Counted from the stretch's first letter, positions 1-12,245 are shown. The stretch: 64,000 nt of DNA from Maniola hyperantus (GCF_902806685.2 NC_048541.1:5267465-5331464), one strand, 5' to 3'. Notes: a model not told the origin generated them from the sequence alone. Program-made: numbers and translations.

Positions 1-84
1 AAAAATGAAGAACTGAGTTATGAGTATGATTCTTTCATATTTATTAACTAAAAACTAATTAGTCAGAAAAGTATTCATTTTCAT

Positions 85-996
85 TAGTTCGATCCCATTT
101 TCAGCACAAAAATCAGAAAGATGCAGCGTTAAATGAGACCTGTGTCCATCTAGGAAAAATAAAATGGGTTTTTTTATGTTTTGTTCTATAAGCCATGGGT
201 GAAATATGTTGGTAATGAACTCATAAAATGTGGCCCCGCACATCCATCCGGTTTGAGACCTGCCAATCCCAAAATTATCTGGACATTTACTCGATACAGC
301 TGCTGGGATTCTCTCGTAATTATAAACAACCATGGGAGGAGCCAAAGTCCCTGCAGCATTCGCAGTAATTTAAACTGTGAGATTATCTTTTTCGTCCCCT
401 GAAGAGCTGTATACATGTTTATCACCTCGTCTAGCAAGTACTTTTCCTGGTTTAGGCGACAAGTAAAATGCACTCTCATCTGTATTAAATATTCTATCAG
501 GCTCTTCAAGCACCGACTTTAAATCTTTTTCCTGTAAATAATCATCGATTTCTTTAAACCATCTTTCTATGTCTTGTTCTGTTACATTGTCTCTCGCTGT
601 AGTTAAATTTTGAGAAGTTCTTTCAGAAATTATAGGGTGTCGCTTTAAAAACAGACTATACCACTTCTTTCCTGGGCGATTGTTGACAAAAGGTGTTACT
701 TGGCGTTTTTCCGAAATTATTCTTTGAACGCTGTCAAGCAGCTCATCTTTGGTTATCGGAATATGCTTTTCACTCATTAGTTCAACCCACAATTCTAATA
801 CACGTTCTTCATCTTTAGATAAATACGTGGCTAGACCCATGGAACACTCAAGCGGACTTTTTCCTGTTATTTTATTGTGTAATGTTACTCTTGGCACCCC
901 AAATCTTTCAGCAGCTTTAGCAATTTTTTCCCCCTTCCTAACCGCTTCTATGGCGTTCCCCATTTGCTCGGGGGTGTAATTTTTCTTTGGTGCCAT
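85..996 (-). pseudogene. pogo/Tigger-like DDE transposase, truncated and stopped
   Basis: Remnant of a Tc1/mariner-superfamily (pogo/Tigger, jerky-type) transposase. The likely start is the ATG at 996-994 (MAPKKNYTPEQ), because the residues upstream do not look like the family. An N-terminal Psq-type helix-turn-helix (about residues 4-48, with KAAERFGVPRVTLHNKI) is followed by a CENP-B-like DNA-binding half and then the DDE domain: NTDES carries the first Asp and FFLDGHRSH the second. One in-frame TAA at 372-370 follows DEKDNLTV, and the same frame then continues with family-like sequence (ITANAAGT, APPMVVYNYE). Similarity stops near position 85 after ENGIEL, before the third catalytic acidic residue and the C-terminus, so the element is 3'-truncated. 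About 320 codons remain of the roughly 500-600 usual for the family. A dead copy is the best reading. Terminal repeats were not found. Confidence 0.85.
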
Positions 997-1227
997 TCTA
1001 TAAAGATAAAATACAAAATTAAAAGGTTTAAATATAACCCAGACGCCATACCCCCAACCCATCCTAATTTCTCTTTCCTGCTCCATCATCAAGCCCTGAT
1101 CATCATATATCTATAATAATCTAATCATCGGGACTATTCTAATACCAACGACAACACAAGAGTAAGTTGTTGAGGAGTTGGGTGTTTCGAAACTTTAAAT
1201 GATGCTGCAGATGAAAATGGCTGAGAT

Positions 1228-1535
1228 TACTTTACTGGTGGTAGGACTCTTCTTGCGGAGTTCGTCCGGGTAGGTACCACCGCGGTGTCCGTTATTCTAC
1301 CGTGAAGCAGTATTACTGTGTTTCGGTTTGAAGGGCGCTGTACGCCGACGTGATTACTGTTCAAAATGAGACCTAAGAACTGTTGTCTCAGGGTGATGAG
1401 TGCAGTGCAGTGTGTCGTATGATACTGCAATGCAAAATTATGGGACGCACTGCATCTGACATGGGCAGGCGTATCACTTAACATCAGGTGAACGTCTTGC
1501 TCGTCTCATCATTCAATGATATTAAAAAAAAAAAA
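1228..1535 (+). repeat. Dispersed lepidopteran retroposon tail with poly(A)
   Basis: Begins near 'ttactggtggtaggactctt', contains 'gagttcgtccgggtaggta' and 'cttaacatcaggtgaacgt', and ends in an A12 run at about 1525-1536. This composition is known to me as a very common lepidopteran retroposon 3' end. There is no coding capacity. The family name is not certain. Confidence 0.6.
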
Positions 1536-4500
1536 CTTAATCAACTAGGAAAAGAGCTAATAATCCTCAAAGGGCTGAACAGATTTTTATTAAACATAAC
1601 ATCCAACCGTCCACCATCATACATCATCATTCACCTTTCATCATCATTTACCATCTCGATAATTTCAGCTGTCAAACAGAAAACACCGCATCAGAATCGG
1701 TTCATTCGTTTATAAGCTACGATGCTCTAGACAGCTACACAGATACATATGTTAAACTTATAACAACCCTCGTTTCTTTCGTCGGAGGTTAAAAAATAAC
1801 TGAAATAAAATTGATCTGTCCATCACTGGGAACTGTAGAATTCCAGTAATGAACATAATATGTCTATAACTGGGTATTCTTTAGTTTCCAATTATGGACA
1901 TTTTATGTCCATTACTGGATTCTGTAGAGCAAAATAAAAATAAAGTAGTTACTTTGAAAGAGAAAATTGAGCATCGCACAATAAAGCTCAAATTCTAGAA
2001 CAGACAAAAAAAAGTAGTTGTGACACAATGTTCATGATTGGTAAATGCTTGAAAAAAAATCCAATAATGTACATCATCAAATTCGCATTACAAATCAAAA
2101 CTGTCCTGGCTTATTGCTGTGGATTATTTGGTCAATTTATCATACTACACATAAAATAATGTCTCATTTCTATACCACACCTCTATTAGAGTCTATAAAC
2201 AAAAGTATTCACTTACTTCCTTAATGATTTCCTTAATAGAACTGGATTATTTGTGAACAACTCTCTGCACACGAAACTAACCATTCGCCATTTTGAAACA
2301 AAATGGCCGAGGGAAATGATACGTCACCTTTTGACAGATGGGCTGTCAAAGTCTATGTTTAAGTGTTGCCAGAATTTAAAATCAAATTTGTACCCTTAAT
2401 TTATAAACTTTTTTCTTTTTTTGTCCATTATTGGGGTGATGTACAACACTGGTGTCATTACCTTATTTACTTAAATATCCATTTGTATTCGAAAAATAGA
2501 CCCGTCTAATCGTAGCCTTATGATACTTGTACTTTGCCTATTCATTTGGAATTTAACATCGTGTTCCAGCAAAGTTGCCGTGATAAATAACTGCATGATT
2601 TCACGCGTTCACTAATTCGATTTGTGCTGAATATGCTCAGTGAGTTTGCGGGAACGAGCGTGCTGTCTGACTTTCACTCCGATCGGTTTCACTTGTGCAT
2701 ATTTCCAATTTGTTTGATAATATTATTATGGTTTCATGACTCTCTGATTTATCCTGTGAAGCCTGTAAATTCTCTTTTTCAGTCATAGCTGCTAAGCTGT
2801 TTAATTCATGCTAGAACGCGCGAAGTTCGGGCACATAGAATTCACAGTGCTAGAATACAACCTAGTATGTGAACAGTGTAATGTTGAGAATCTCCTGCTT
2901 TTTAGATGCCGATTATATAAAGAAGCTAATTTTGTTCGCAGGTCTAATCATTAATTTGTCACGTATAAACATAACCCACGTATAAACACGGTAATGAGTT
3001 CCAGGGAGAAACAAAAGTAAGCACACCTGGACAATCGGGCCTCTGAAAGTGGATATTACAAGAAGCACCTTGTTGTGGCACTAAAACAAACCAGAAGCAC
3101 CCAACGCAAGCACTTACCATAAAAACGGAATAATAGCGGCCCTCCGTATTCACATCACACGTTTACATTTCACCACTTTCCCAAAATCAAAGTAAAGCTC
3201 ATAGCAAACACTCGTTGAAAATGCGATGTAAATAATAAAAAGGCCTACCCACCTGAGAGGCTGGTTTGGGCCCACACTGTCATTTTCACCATTGTAGGCT
3301 CCCGTTTCCCCTTCGAGCGGTTTATTTCAGATTCAATATGCACTACAGAGGGGAAGAGCTATGAAATATAATATTTTGACGTCGACATGTGCCTACGAGT
3401 AAGCCTGTGAACGAAAAACAGTATTTCTTGTAACACAATAAATACATATTTTTATTACCAATGTATCATTTACGTAACCGTAATTTTTGAGCTCTATATT
3501 CTTTTACTTATCGTTTCATCTGTTCTTTTTTCTTAATCTTTTTATTTCAATTCTGCCATAGAATGCATAAATATTCAATCACATCTTTCACGATCAATTC
3601 GACTTTGTAATAATATTTACAGAGATTGACTGAAATATTTTAAAGTAGATATCAAATTAGGCAAGTATTTGCTTGAAATTTTAAAACTTAACAAAAATTA
3701 ATCTAAATTCATCATAATAATATATACATTTTATAATTTCAATAGTAAAATTCTCTTGCATTTTTAAATGGAAACGGACGAAAGCTCTATTTAAAAAAGT
3801 AGTCGAAATTCTTGAAGCGCTCTTTGTTTTATGTTTTCACAAAATAAATGCTATAGGTAATAATTATTTTTCTCCTTTGAAAGAACTTTTATCTAGTTTT
3901 GTAAAAGTACCTTAATGCTTTTAAAAATAGTCTAAATTATTACCTACCCTTATTCGAATATTGTTTTATTTTTTATCATTATTTTTAAATGAGTTCACTT
4001 ACACAGACTCAAAAATATCATGCTAGTGAACTTCATGAGTAAGTATAGTAGCCATATTCTAAATCTTTATTACTTACTCTCAACTGACTGATTTAATTAT
4101 TTAGTGCGTTGAATGCCCCTTCCCCAAGAAAAATCATCAAAGATCCTGATCGAAATCGCATCATTATACTTGTAATCGCCTTTTCTATAAGGTACCTATT
4201 ATTTTACGAACACCCCTTCAAACGCATCACAACGTTTATATTCTTAATATATTTTGAGCTCTATTCCGTAAAAAATAAGGAATTTCACAGTAATTCTGTT
4301 CTGAACCACAGGAATTTCACAGTAAGTCTGTAAGTAAAGAAGTTAAGCGTGTTACTTACTGTACTTTAAGTAGGCTCGTCTATTTTCTAGCTATTCTCGA
4401 GAGAGAATCGTTTGAGACCGGATGGGTAATCGTTTTGAAAGGTTAGAAGAATAACATTCAGTATAAGTAATAAAAAAGACATAACGACCTGCCATGGCTT

Positions 4501-4639
4501 TGCACAGGTAGCTAAAGTAATCACAGATTTTTAGTACTTATTACCTAGTTTTGTAGACTTCTGGCGTGACAAACTTTATATTTTGTTTAAGAGGACCAAC
4601 TCCACAATATACTTTATTTTTCATACAACCTTAACAGTT
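1536..4639. other. Non-coding stretch with a short-motif cluster
   Basis: No exon or RNA gene recognised. A 13-bp motif cluster at 1817-2434 is listed separately. A small palindrome, 'gccattttgaaacaaaatggc', lies at about 2287-2307. The remainder is AT-rich unique-looking sequence. Short open frames at 2959-3153 and 4109-4333 show no family similarity I know. Confidence 0.5.
1817..2434. repeat. Cluster of seven TGTCCATTACTGG-like motifs, both orientations
   Basis: Near-copies of TGTCCATTACTGG lie at 1817 (+), 1843 (-), 1861 (+), 1888 (-), 1906 (+, exact), 2061 (-) and 2422 (+), with about 1-3 mismatches each. Five fall within about 100 bp. Some are linked to 'ctgtag', as in 'ctgggaactgtagaattccag'. 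The function is unknown. Subterminal repeats of a decayed transposon or a protein-binding array are both possible. Confidence 0.5.
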
Positions 4640-4717
4640 TCAGACAGAGAGACAGACAGACAGACCAACAGAAGGCAGACGGACACACTTTCGCATTTAT
4701 AATATTAGTATGGATAG
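4640..4717 (-). mobile_element. Helitron-like 5'-end fragment
   Basis: Minus-strand copy of the recurrent element head: on that strand it begins A|TCCATACTAATATTATAAATG, followed by a GTCT/CTGT-rich tract. Only about 75 bp can be aligned to the other copies in this window. Confidence 0.6.
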
Positions 4718-6524
4718 GATAGGCATAAAATATTAATTGAAGACACTGCGATCCAAAATACCCGTATATGTACAATGTACATGTATACTTTATTCAACAA
4801 TATTTTATTACAGAAGCCTAAAAATTTATTTATCATGTAATAAAATATTATATACTTACTTATTATAGACCTTTTTTGAACAGTAGGTTATTCATCGCTA
4901 GGTAAGTGGAGGAAGCCTTTGTTCGACGTGAAACTAAGAGCTCTTGCAATCTTGTACGTAGTTTCAACTCCCAAGATGAAACAAGAACACTTTCTATACC
5001 TTTTCATACACTATAAGTATCACATAGATACAAGTGAGTACAGGTACGCGCTAGCTTGCTAATAGGTAGGTACAGCTATTTTATTTCTGAAATACACAAT
5101 ACAATGAGCGGCAGACTAAGCCCGTTGGAGACTCGGGAAGGCATCACTAAATAAAGCCCCCGTTCTCTATTTTGTTTTTATTCTGTAGATAACTAGGTTT
5201 AGATACATTTTGACCTCCGAAAGGATTCGTAATCATTTTTTTGCTTTAATTATAAAAGGAGGATGCTACTAATGAAAGGGGACGGGAAATCGGCCAAACC
5301 GAAATCTTACCGATACCTTACCAAAATCAACCAAACCTAGCTCAAATCTAGCCTAGGTTCGTGAGCAGAATCTCACCGAAATCCCATAAACACCGACACG
5401 CTAATCCCAAAGCAAATCCATTTACGCATCCCCCCCCCGGAAGCAACGCAGATTTTCCACATTGCATAATTATGTGGGACTCACTGGGACCAGAATACCC
5501 ACTAAAACCCAGCGCCTGACCCTGACCTAACCAAATCCGAACACAAACCTAAAAGTATTATCGGAATGTGTAGTGCTCCTATACGTTAGAGATAAGAGAA
5601 GCGAACTTAAAATCTCACCAAATATGTGGGCTCAGAATATTTAAGTAGTAATCAGCATGTAGGTACATGATCCACGCACATAATTCCCAGAACAATCGTG
5701 GTAATCTGCATACGTCAGCGATTATCATCGCCATCGCCGGAACAGCGGCAATGGATATGAATCACAAGGGATCGTTCCACTTGGTACCGGAAATGGCATT
5801 AATATGGAACGGAACTTGACTCGACCCCGTGGCATAATGACGTATGTATAATGAAAAGATTACACTGTATGTACTCGTAGCTTCTTGTGTGCGACTGATT
5901 TATAATTGAAACCTAAAATTACCGGAATTTTATTGCAGCGTTACCGAAGTTTTTTAATTCCAAAAACTACTAGGTACTTTAGTTTATTTGCAGAACATAA
6001 TATTACAAATATAGTACAAATTATCTTAATTATAGATAATATCAAAGGTACCACTTTACTATAAGTCTTGGGGAACTGGAAGAACTAGGTAAGTATAAGA
6101 GATCTGCTCCGATGTCCACTTCATTTATTACTATGTAGATATGTAGGAAGTCCTTCCAAACCACTAATAATTACTGAGTAAAAACAGGCCGCTGCGTATC
6201 TCTATGAGAGCGCTAATCTCAAAAAATACTGGAGGAATTTTGTTCAAATTTTCACAAATAGGCGTAAGTCCAAAAGGTTCGCGTTCGTAAAAATATCTAC
6301 AAATCAATTCGATTTTCGAATAGGTAGATAGGTAGTAGGTACACAGGTGATGCAAAGCTAAAGTGATCACAGTAATGACTCATCAATTTAACGTTATGAG
6401 TCCTGAAGGATAACGACGTCGACATCTGTGATTGGGGCTTATGCTTGTACAATGTATCTCCTTTGAATCCATTTGAGCATCTCAGGCCGAGCCTGTAATC
6501 TTGTCACTTAGGGCAAATTGGCAC
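4718..6524. other. Non-coding stretch, nothing recognised
   Basis: No gene, RNA or clear mobile element seen. AT-rich with scattered 'taggtacc' tracts and a C9 run near 5431. Confidence 0.5.
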
Positions 6525-6534
6525 TACGCCCACA

Positions 6535-6695
6535 CGCGAGTAGAGTATAGAGCGGAGGCGCAATAAAGCATAGAACAACCTCAATTTAAAACCTAAAGGT
6601 CAGTGGTTCAAACTTCAAACCCACCCGTTTCAACATTGTCGTACATACTCCTACCACAAGCTTTACGCTTAGTTGGAGGGTAAGATACATAGAGC
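6535..6695 (+). mobile_element. Decayed tRNA-derived SINE
   Basis: Diverged copy of the SINE at 22236-22400. It shares 'ggttcaaac' (B-box-like), 'cccacccgtt', 'attgtcgtacatactcctac' and 'caagctttacgcttagttgg'. Confidence 0.6.
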
Positions 6696-7129
6696 GCATA
6701 TAACTATGTATAGTATACTAACGCCTTTTATCTGACAAGTTTTACATTCCATCGGTACCCATTACAATAGCTCCAAATCACTTCGAACTAGTTTTGATAG
6801 AACTTCACTTACACGTAAGTTCGTTAGACCATCAATTTTCACTGACAAGCCAAGAACGCTTTCCAGACCTCTAATAATAGACGGTTCACAATAAAACATC
6901 TCGTGAGTTCTAGAAATAAATCCTTCTCTAAAGTGCTTTCAATGCATTTAACTGTTTCTGCTACTCTTACCTTTATCGAAACGTGCACAATACGGAAGCC
7001 AGCAGTTATTACCTCCGGAGTCTTTGTTAACACACTAGCAGCCCCCGTCCCTCCTGAATTTAAATGAAAAATTATTTTCAAGTATTTTAGGCAGAGGTTT
7101 TTTATTCCATTACAAGTGATTACAACTTA
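6696..7129. other. Non-coding stretch, nothing recognised
   Basis: No supported feature. An 80-codon open frame on the minus strand (6839-7081) has no recognisable motif and no splice context. Confidence 0.45.
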
Positions 7130-7190
7130 GCCCTTGACTGCAATCTCACCTGGTGGTAACTGATAGTGCAGTGCAAGAAGGAAGCAGGCT
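7130..7190. repeat. SINE-tail fragment
   Basis: Shares 'cttgactgcaatctcacc' and 'tggtggtaa' with the SINE at 32056-32340. Only this end is present. Confidence 0.5.
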
Positions 7191-7679
7191 AATTAGTTAA
7201 GTTTATGGCCGTTTTATCAAACCCACACCCCTTATTTTATTGTACTTATTGTTTGATTGTGTGTCACTCTGATAGATGACAGAACGGCTTTCGAACGGCC
7301 TCAGCTTTGTCGTTCAAAGCCTGTCGGTAATGTCGTTGAGCTCGGATGGATGAGTTTATTAAAAAGTTTACCGACACGACGCGACGGCTCGTAAAGTTTA
7401 ATAGCCGATCTTAACTTTTCAGTTGAGTGCGGAGTTTCAGAAAGTTAGACAAAACGCGTTATAACCTGCATTCAATTTGACGAAAGATTACGTGCATATC
7501 TCAAATACTTTGGCAATCAAGCTAAACGGGAAAAAACTTGACTGAAAGCTAATACCCAGATGATAGGGTGTAAAGACTTCAGTACCTATACCTAGCTAAT
7601 TACGAATACTTAATGGTGTATAGGCATTTCAAATTTAAAAACCAACCTTGCTTAGCATACCTACTGCAACTTTACCTTG

Positions 7680-8055
7680 ATCCATACTAATATAATAAAT
7701 GAGAAAGTGTGTCCGTCTATCTGCTAGCTTTTCACGAGTCACACTCACAACCCTGCATTCGTGTAACCGATTTTGACGTTTATAAACAGACAGCTTGATC
7801 CCGGGGACGGACATAGGCTACTTTTTGTCCCTGAAAATCGAAGAGTTCTCACAAAATTAAAAAAAACATTTAGCCTTTTAAAATTATTCTGTGGGAACTC
7901 TGTTGTAGAAAGTTGCAGGCATCATGTGTTTGGCACAAAGATAACTAGCATTGCATCCCAAATACAGGCTACTTTTTATGCATCGATAAATCAAAAAGTT
8001 TCCACAGGATTTTAAAAGAACCTTAATTTACGTGGATGAAGTCGTGGGTACTAGT
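7680..8055 (+). mobile_element. Helitron-like non-autonomous element, degenerate
   Basis: Starts A|TCCATACTAATATAATAAATG, contains 'gctagcttttcacg', 'ccgattttgacg' and 'ggacataggctactttttg', and ends 'acgtggatgaagtcgtgggtactag|t'. The inner part is partly duplicated: a second 'caggctactttttatg' and a second 'cacaggatttt' segment. Confidence 0.6.
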
Positions 8056-8149
8056 GTAGAAATAAAAAAAGGAATATTTTATATCTATCACACACATACA
8101 CATAATATGAAGAAAATCTCGGTATCATTAAGTGTCGTACTATACCTTC

Positions 8150-8296
8150 AATTGCCCTAATTTTCTCAATTGTTAACAGTATACGGGTTACCTGAAACTC
8201 GGATCGTCACGGGAGCGATTGAGCCTCACCCTGCCTCGAATTGGGACGCATAAACGAATTTAAACCAACAATTTTAACTGTCTAACTTAGGGCAAT
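8150..8296. mobile_element. Possible short TIR element
   Basis: 'attgccctaa' near 8151 is mirrored by 'ttagggcaat' near 8286. Similarity continues only weakly inward. Could be a decayed MITE about 145 bp long. Confidence 0.35.
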
Positions 8297-8485
8297 AAGG
8301 ACCCTAGCAATCGTTGTAAATATCGCTGTTGTTTTGTTATTATTGGCTTTTTGTATCCGTAGGTTTTGAATAACATTTCGTTTTGTCATTGATATAGGTA
8401 AGTTTTAGTTTAATATTCTTTATTGTGCCTACACCATTATAAAAAGAACGACACAAAAGTAACACAAAAAATTAAAAAGCAAAAT

Positions 8486-8630
8486 ACTAATATAATAAAT
8501 GCGAAAATGTGTCTGTCTGTCTGCTACGTCTTCATGGCTCATCCATTTAACCGATTGTGACGTTTGGAACAACTTACATCTCGGGGAAGGATCTAGGCTA
8601 CTTTTTGACGCTGGGCATAGGCTTTTTACC
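8486..8630 (+). mobile_element. Helitron-like 5' fragment
   Basis: 'actaatataataaatgcgaa' followed by a GTCT tract, 'ctcatccatttaaccgattg' and 'tcggggaaggat'. It breaks off before the 3' hairpin. Confidence 0.6.
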
Positions 8631-8639
8631 AAACACAGT

Positions 8640-8840
8640 CCCCTGCCTTCGTCATTCATCCGCTTGCCGCCACCTTCTTCAAATCATCGGTCCAGCGGGC
8701 TGCGCTTACACCGGTAAGCCAAATGTAACCAATGGTACCAAGTACCGACTTGGTCTCCATTCCAGTACACGTCTGCCCCATCAGCCGTTGGTTCTGCGAC
8801 AGATATTGACCTACCCATTGCCATTAGCTTGTTAATCCTT
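8640..8840 (-). mobile_element. RTE-like LINE 3'-coding fragment
   Basis: Contains diagnostic pieces of the C-terminal region of a non-LTR retrotransposon: 'gtctgccccatcagccgttg', 'tctgcgacagatattgacc' and 'cctttgagctatatgg'. On the minus strand these correspond to the region that encodes forms like 'DIAQRISKLKWQWAGH' in less decayed copies. Confidence 0.5.
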
Positions 8841-8984
8841 TGAGCTATATGGGACGCTTTTGTTCCTCTGCTAATTTGCTTCTTCTGGAATTTTATCCCT
8901 GAGAGTTTAAGAGAAATTATATTAAAACAGGTGTTTAAACCAAAAAAGGCAAAGGCTCCTAATGAGATAATAACATCACGCAAG

Positions 8985-9985
8985 TCCCCGCCCCCTAAAT
9001 ATTCGACTCCTACCCGTGCCCGGAGGCTGAAACACCACAGATGTACCGACTACATTAGTAAAGTAATACGGCATACCTACAGTACAGTACAGTTGTGTAA
9101 AATTGCGTTGAGAGAATTTCTGCGCGGAATAAAGTAGGTACGTGATAATCTACTCCCTGGGAATTCTAACGATGTTCTTATCTTTTAAAATGTAGAGTAC
9201 ATTTTCTAGGTAGGTAACCTCCAAGTACTTCTGAAAAAAATGCAAAGCGAAACTACATACTACTTTGCAACATGAGATGACTACCAGACTATATAAAGTC
9301 GATTTCTACAAAACAAAAAAAACAAAAAAGTTATCAGAGTTACATACATACAGAAAATAAATAAACATGCAACGCGATTTCTGAGAAGGCCAAAATATGT
9401 TTGTATTTCGCTTGACGTAGGCAATTTCTTATAAGCAGTTAAGTTACATGTTTTCTTTACTCACCCAACGACCGACGCAGGTGTCGAACAAAACGTAATC
9501 ATAGTAGGACTCATATCTGAACAAAGGCACAGTTCTCGACTTGGGAACTTACACAACGTCGATGCTTCGACGTAAACGACTGGTAGGCGTCTTAATGTAC
9601 ATTTGACTCAGGTAGCCCTATTTTTCTTTGATTTTACGTCACCATAGCCTAATATTTGACATAATAATATTATCGTCGATTCCGGATCAAACTGCGAGTG
9701 CCCTCACTCTAATCCACTCCGACCAAGGTGTGAACAAGAGATAAATATTTAGTGATGCAGACGATTTTAGCTTAGAGATGGCGAGTGACGGAGAGTGACG
9801 TCGAGTGACGCAGAATACACGTATATCTACGATAATTAATGAAGTATAGGTCTCCTGTTAGTTTAACTATACGGGGTATATACCTACTACGTAGAACAGA
9901 ATCGAACATCTATGAAAAATTGAGCCCGTGCTTATACTTCTGTGTAAACCACGCCTTACATCCGTACTAATTCTAACTTACTAAT
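8985..9985. other. Non-coding stretch
   Basis: No gene recognised. Three tandem 'gagtgacg' units lie near 9780-9810. Otherwise AT-rich unique-looking sequence. Confidence 0.45.
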
Positions 9986-9989
9986 CAAA

Positions 9990-10115
9990 GAGTTCCCACG
10001 TAATTTTTACAGGCCCATCCTTTTAACCGATTTTGCCGAAATTTGGGACAGAGATAGTTTTCATCATCATCATCACCAATAGACGTCCACTGCTGGACAT
10101 AGGTCTCTTGTATTT
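9990..10115. mobile_element. Helitron fragment abutting RTE-like LINE 3' end
   Basis: 9990-10060 resembles the Helitron-like core ('ggcccatcc', 'taaccgattttgccgaaatt', 'gggacagagatag'). From about 10058 the minus strand reads the tail of a non-LTR retrotransposon protein: the frame gives QETYVQQWTSIGDD. The plus-strand signature is 'gacgtccactgctggacata'. Confidence 0.6.
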
Positions 10116-10672
10116 TTAAAAAACGCGATTTAAAAAAACTTAAATCCACATAAAGTTGCGGTCTAGTAAGATTATACTTAATTCTATGTGAGTTCAGTTC
10201 CACGAGATATTTAAACCCATTTTTTTCAGATTTTGTTACAAAAAAAATAGCACTTAAAAATATAAATCTTTGATGTGGAAAATCCAATGAATATATTTCA
10301 CTGTCCCGGTTATCGATTACAGGCGAAATAGAAATCGAGATTGGGAATCCATTACGCGGGGCACGGTAGGTAACGTGTAGGTACAATTTCGTTTTTTGTA
10401 TGAAAGCCTTCCCAAGGGCTAGTAATGGAGAAAGTTTTTCCTTTTCCGTAATTGTTAGGGCCCATAGAAAGTAATAAATAACCACAGACTGCAGCCTTCT
10501 GATGGAACTTGTTAATGAATGAAGGATAAGAATCGGAATCGAACCTTCGTTTTACCTCCACCAAGGAAGGGTGTTACTTTTGAAAAATGAGTTAAGTTTT
10601 CGATACCGTCTACCCATTGGTTGGGTGAGTGAAGCAGCATTGGGCAGTGCGATGTTTTTTTTAACCCATACT

Positions 10673-10899
10673 TCCATACTAATATTATAAATGTGAAAGT
10701 GTGTCTGTCTGTCTGTCTGTCCGTCTGTCTGTCTGTCTGTCTGCTAGCTTTTCACGGCCCATCCGTTCTACCGATATTAATGAAATTTGGTACAGAGATA
10801 GCTTGCATCCCGGGCTACGTTTTATCCCGGAAAATCAATGAGTTCCCACGGGATTTTTGAAAACCAAAACTCACGCACGTAGTCGTGGGCATCAGCTAG
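10673..10899 (+). mobile_element. Helitron-like non-autonomous element, near complete
   Basis: Head TCCATACTAATATTATAAATG, a (GTCT)n tract (about 10700-10742), 'gctagcttttcacggcccat', 'gaaatttggtacagagatag', 'tcccggaaaatcaatgagtt', a 3' segment 'cacgcacgtagtcgtggg' and terminal CTAG followed by T. Sequence shows a Helitron-type 3' terminus (CTRR|T) preceded by a small hairpin. Rolling-circle origin is inferred, since no Rep/helicase is encoded. Confidence 0.7.
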
Positions 10900-10900
10900 T

Positions 10901-11651
10901 CTGATATATTTTCTAACGGGACAGGTGAGGTGACTTACATGCAAGCCCCATCGTTACAAATTATATTAAAATCAAACTAAGTACATAGTTAAACCTAAAA
11001 CTATAACAATTTGAGAGAATCACTAACAAATTCATATACACTTTCATTGCCGAAAGTGATGTTTATACTCCGTAGACAATAATAATATGATAGCTGCAGC
11101 GACTGTGGTGGGCGTCGAACACATCCATACTTCCTACAGTACTACATACATTATATTAGTTAAAAAGGTACAGAGATATCAGATATCGCGGAGAAGGAAG
11201 TTTTTGATAGTTTTTTTTGATCCCGGAAACTCAAAAAGTTACCAAGGGACGCTCAAGTTGTAAATTTGCCTATTAATAAATTATTATTATTTTCTTTGTA
11301 CTAAATATAGAATTTATTAAAATACACACATTACAATAAATACATAAGTACAATTGTTTGTTATAACTACACATTTTGATTTGCCGCTCGTCGCGCCGCC
11401 ATGAGATTTCGTTCACAGCTAAAAAAGTGTGTGGGTAGGCCATAGAAAGAATTGTTCCCGTTAAAGTAAGTAGGTATTTGAATAAATCTGCAACTTTTAA
11501 ATTAACTAAGCAAACAATGGTGCGAATATTCAAATTTACATTACGAATATAACTTTTCTCGCTTCGTAAGCTTTTGTGAACCTTTATTCAAAGCTTATTC
11601 ATAAAAATTAAATAAAGAACTTTATCTTATGATATTTTGTTTCAAATATAA
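10901..11651. other. Non-coding stretch
   Basis: No gene recognised. AT-rich. A short Helitron-like remnant ('tcccggaaactcaaaaagtt') lies near 11221. Confidence 0.45.
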
Positions 11652-12245
11652 GTAAAACATTATGAGTATGAGCACAGATGTCCGTGTGGAAAAGAGGTTG
11701 ATAAATTTGGAATCCACGGACTCTCTTGCCAAAGGAGCTCCGGTAGGCTGTTTAGGCATGGCTCTCTTAACGATACAATTAAAAGAGCTCTTGCCACCAT
11801 AAATATTCCTGCGCTCATTGAGCCGGCAGGGATTAGTCGGGATGATGGCAAGAGACCTGATGGATTGACGCTGGTTCCCTGGGAACGGGGACGGGCGCTA
11901 ATGTGGGACGCAACTTGCGTTGACACATTGGCCCCGTGTCATATCAGGAAGACAGCATCAAGACCGGGAGCCGCAGCAGAAACAGCTGAAAACGGCAAGC
12001 GGCGCAAGTATGCCTCTCTTATAGAGAGTTACATTTTTGTGCCGTTTGCCGTGGAGACCCTGGGGCCATGGAGTCTTAGTGCTAAAAATTTTTTACGAGA
12101 CATTTCACCGCGATTAATAGCCTCAACTGGTGACAGAAGGGCTGGCTCATTTTTTGCGCAGCGGATCAGCCTAGCTGTCCAGCGCGGAAATGCAGCCAGT
12201 ATTCTTGGCACCATTCCACGCGGTCATGATTTATATAGTAATTAG
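11652..12245 (+). CDS. 5'-truncated retroelement protein, C-terminal nuclease-like part
   Basis: Open frame from 11652 (no start codon of its own) to TAA at 12243-12245, about 197 codons. The first part has a Cys/His cluster: HRCPCGKEVDKFGIHGLSC, then a GRLFRHGSLN segment. The second part carries RPDGLTLVPWERGRALMWD and DATCVDTLAP, then SLIESYIFVPFAVETLGPW and QRISLAVQRGNAASILGT. I recognise this arrangement as the C-terminal region found after reverse transcriptase in some animal retroelements. The PDG-(x)n-WDATCVD pattern suggests a PD-(D/E)XK nuclease-like fold (inference). Directly downstream there is an A12 run at about 12275, consistent with a 5'-truncated retrotransposed copy. No frameshift or internal stop was seen over the retained part, so it is either young or recently decayed. 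Confidence 0.65.
   Translation, partial: VKHYEYEHRCPCGKEVDKFGIHGLSCQRSSGRLFRHGSLNDTIKRALATINIPALIEPAGISRDDGKRPDGLTLVPWERGRALMWDATCVDTLAPCHIRKTASRPGAAAETAENGKRRKYASLIESYIFVPFAVETLGPWSLSAKNFLRDISPRLIASTGDRRAGSFFAQRISLAVQRGNAASILGTIPRGHDLYSN

Noticed and set aside
9985..10485. 166-codon minus-strand frame
   Set aside because: Only the YVQQWTSIG part is meaningful (LINE tail); the rest is read through Helitron-like and unique DNA.
10698..10745. (GTCT)n tract as a CRISPR-like or regulatory array
   Set aside because: Simple microsatellite inside a Helitron-like element.
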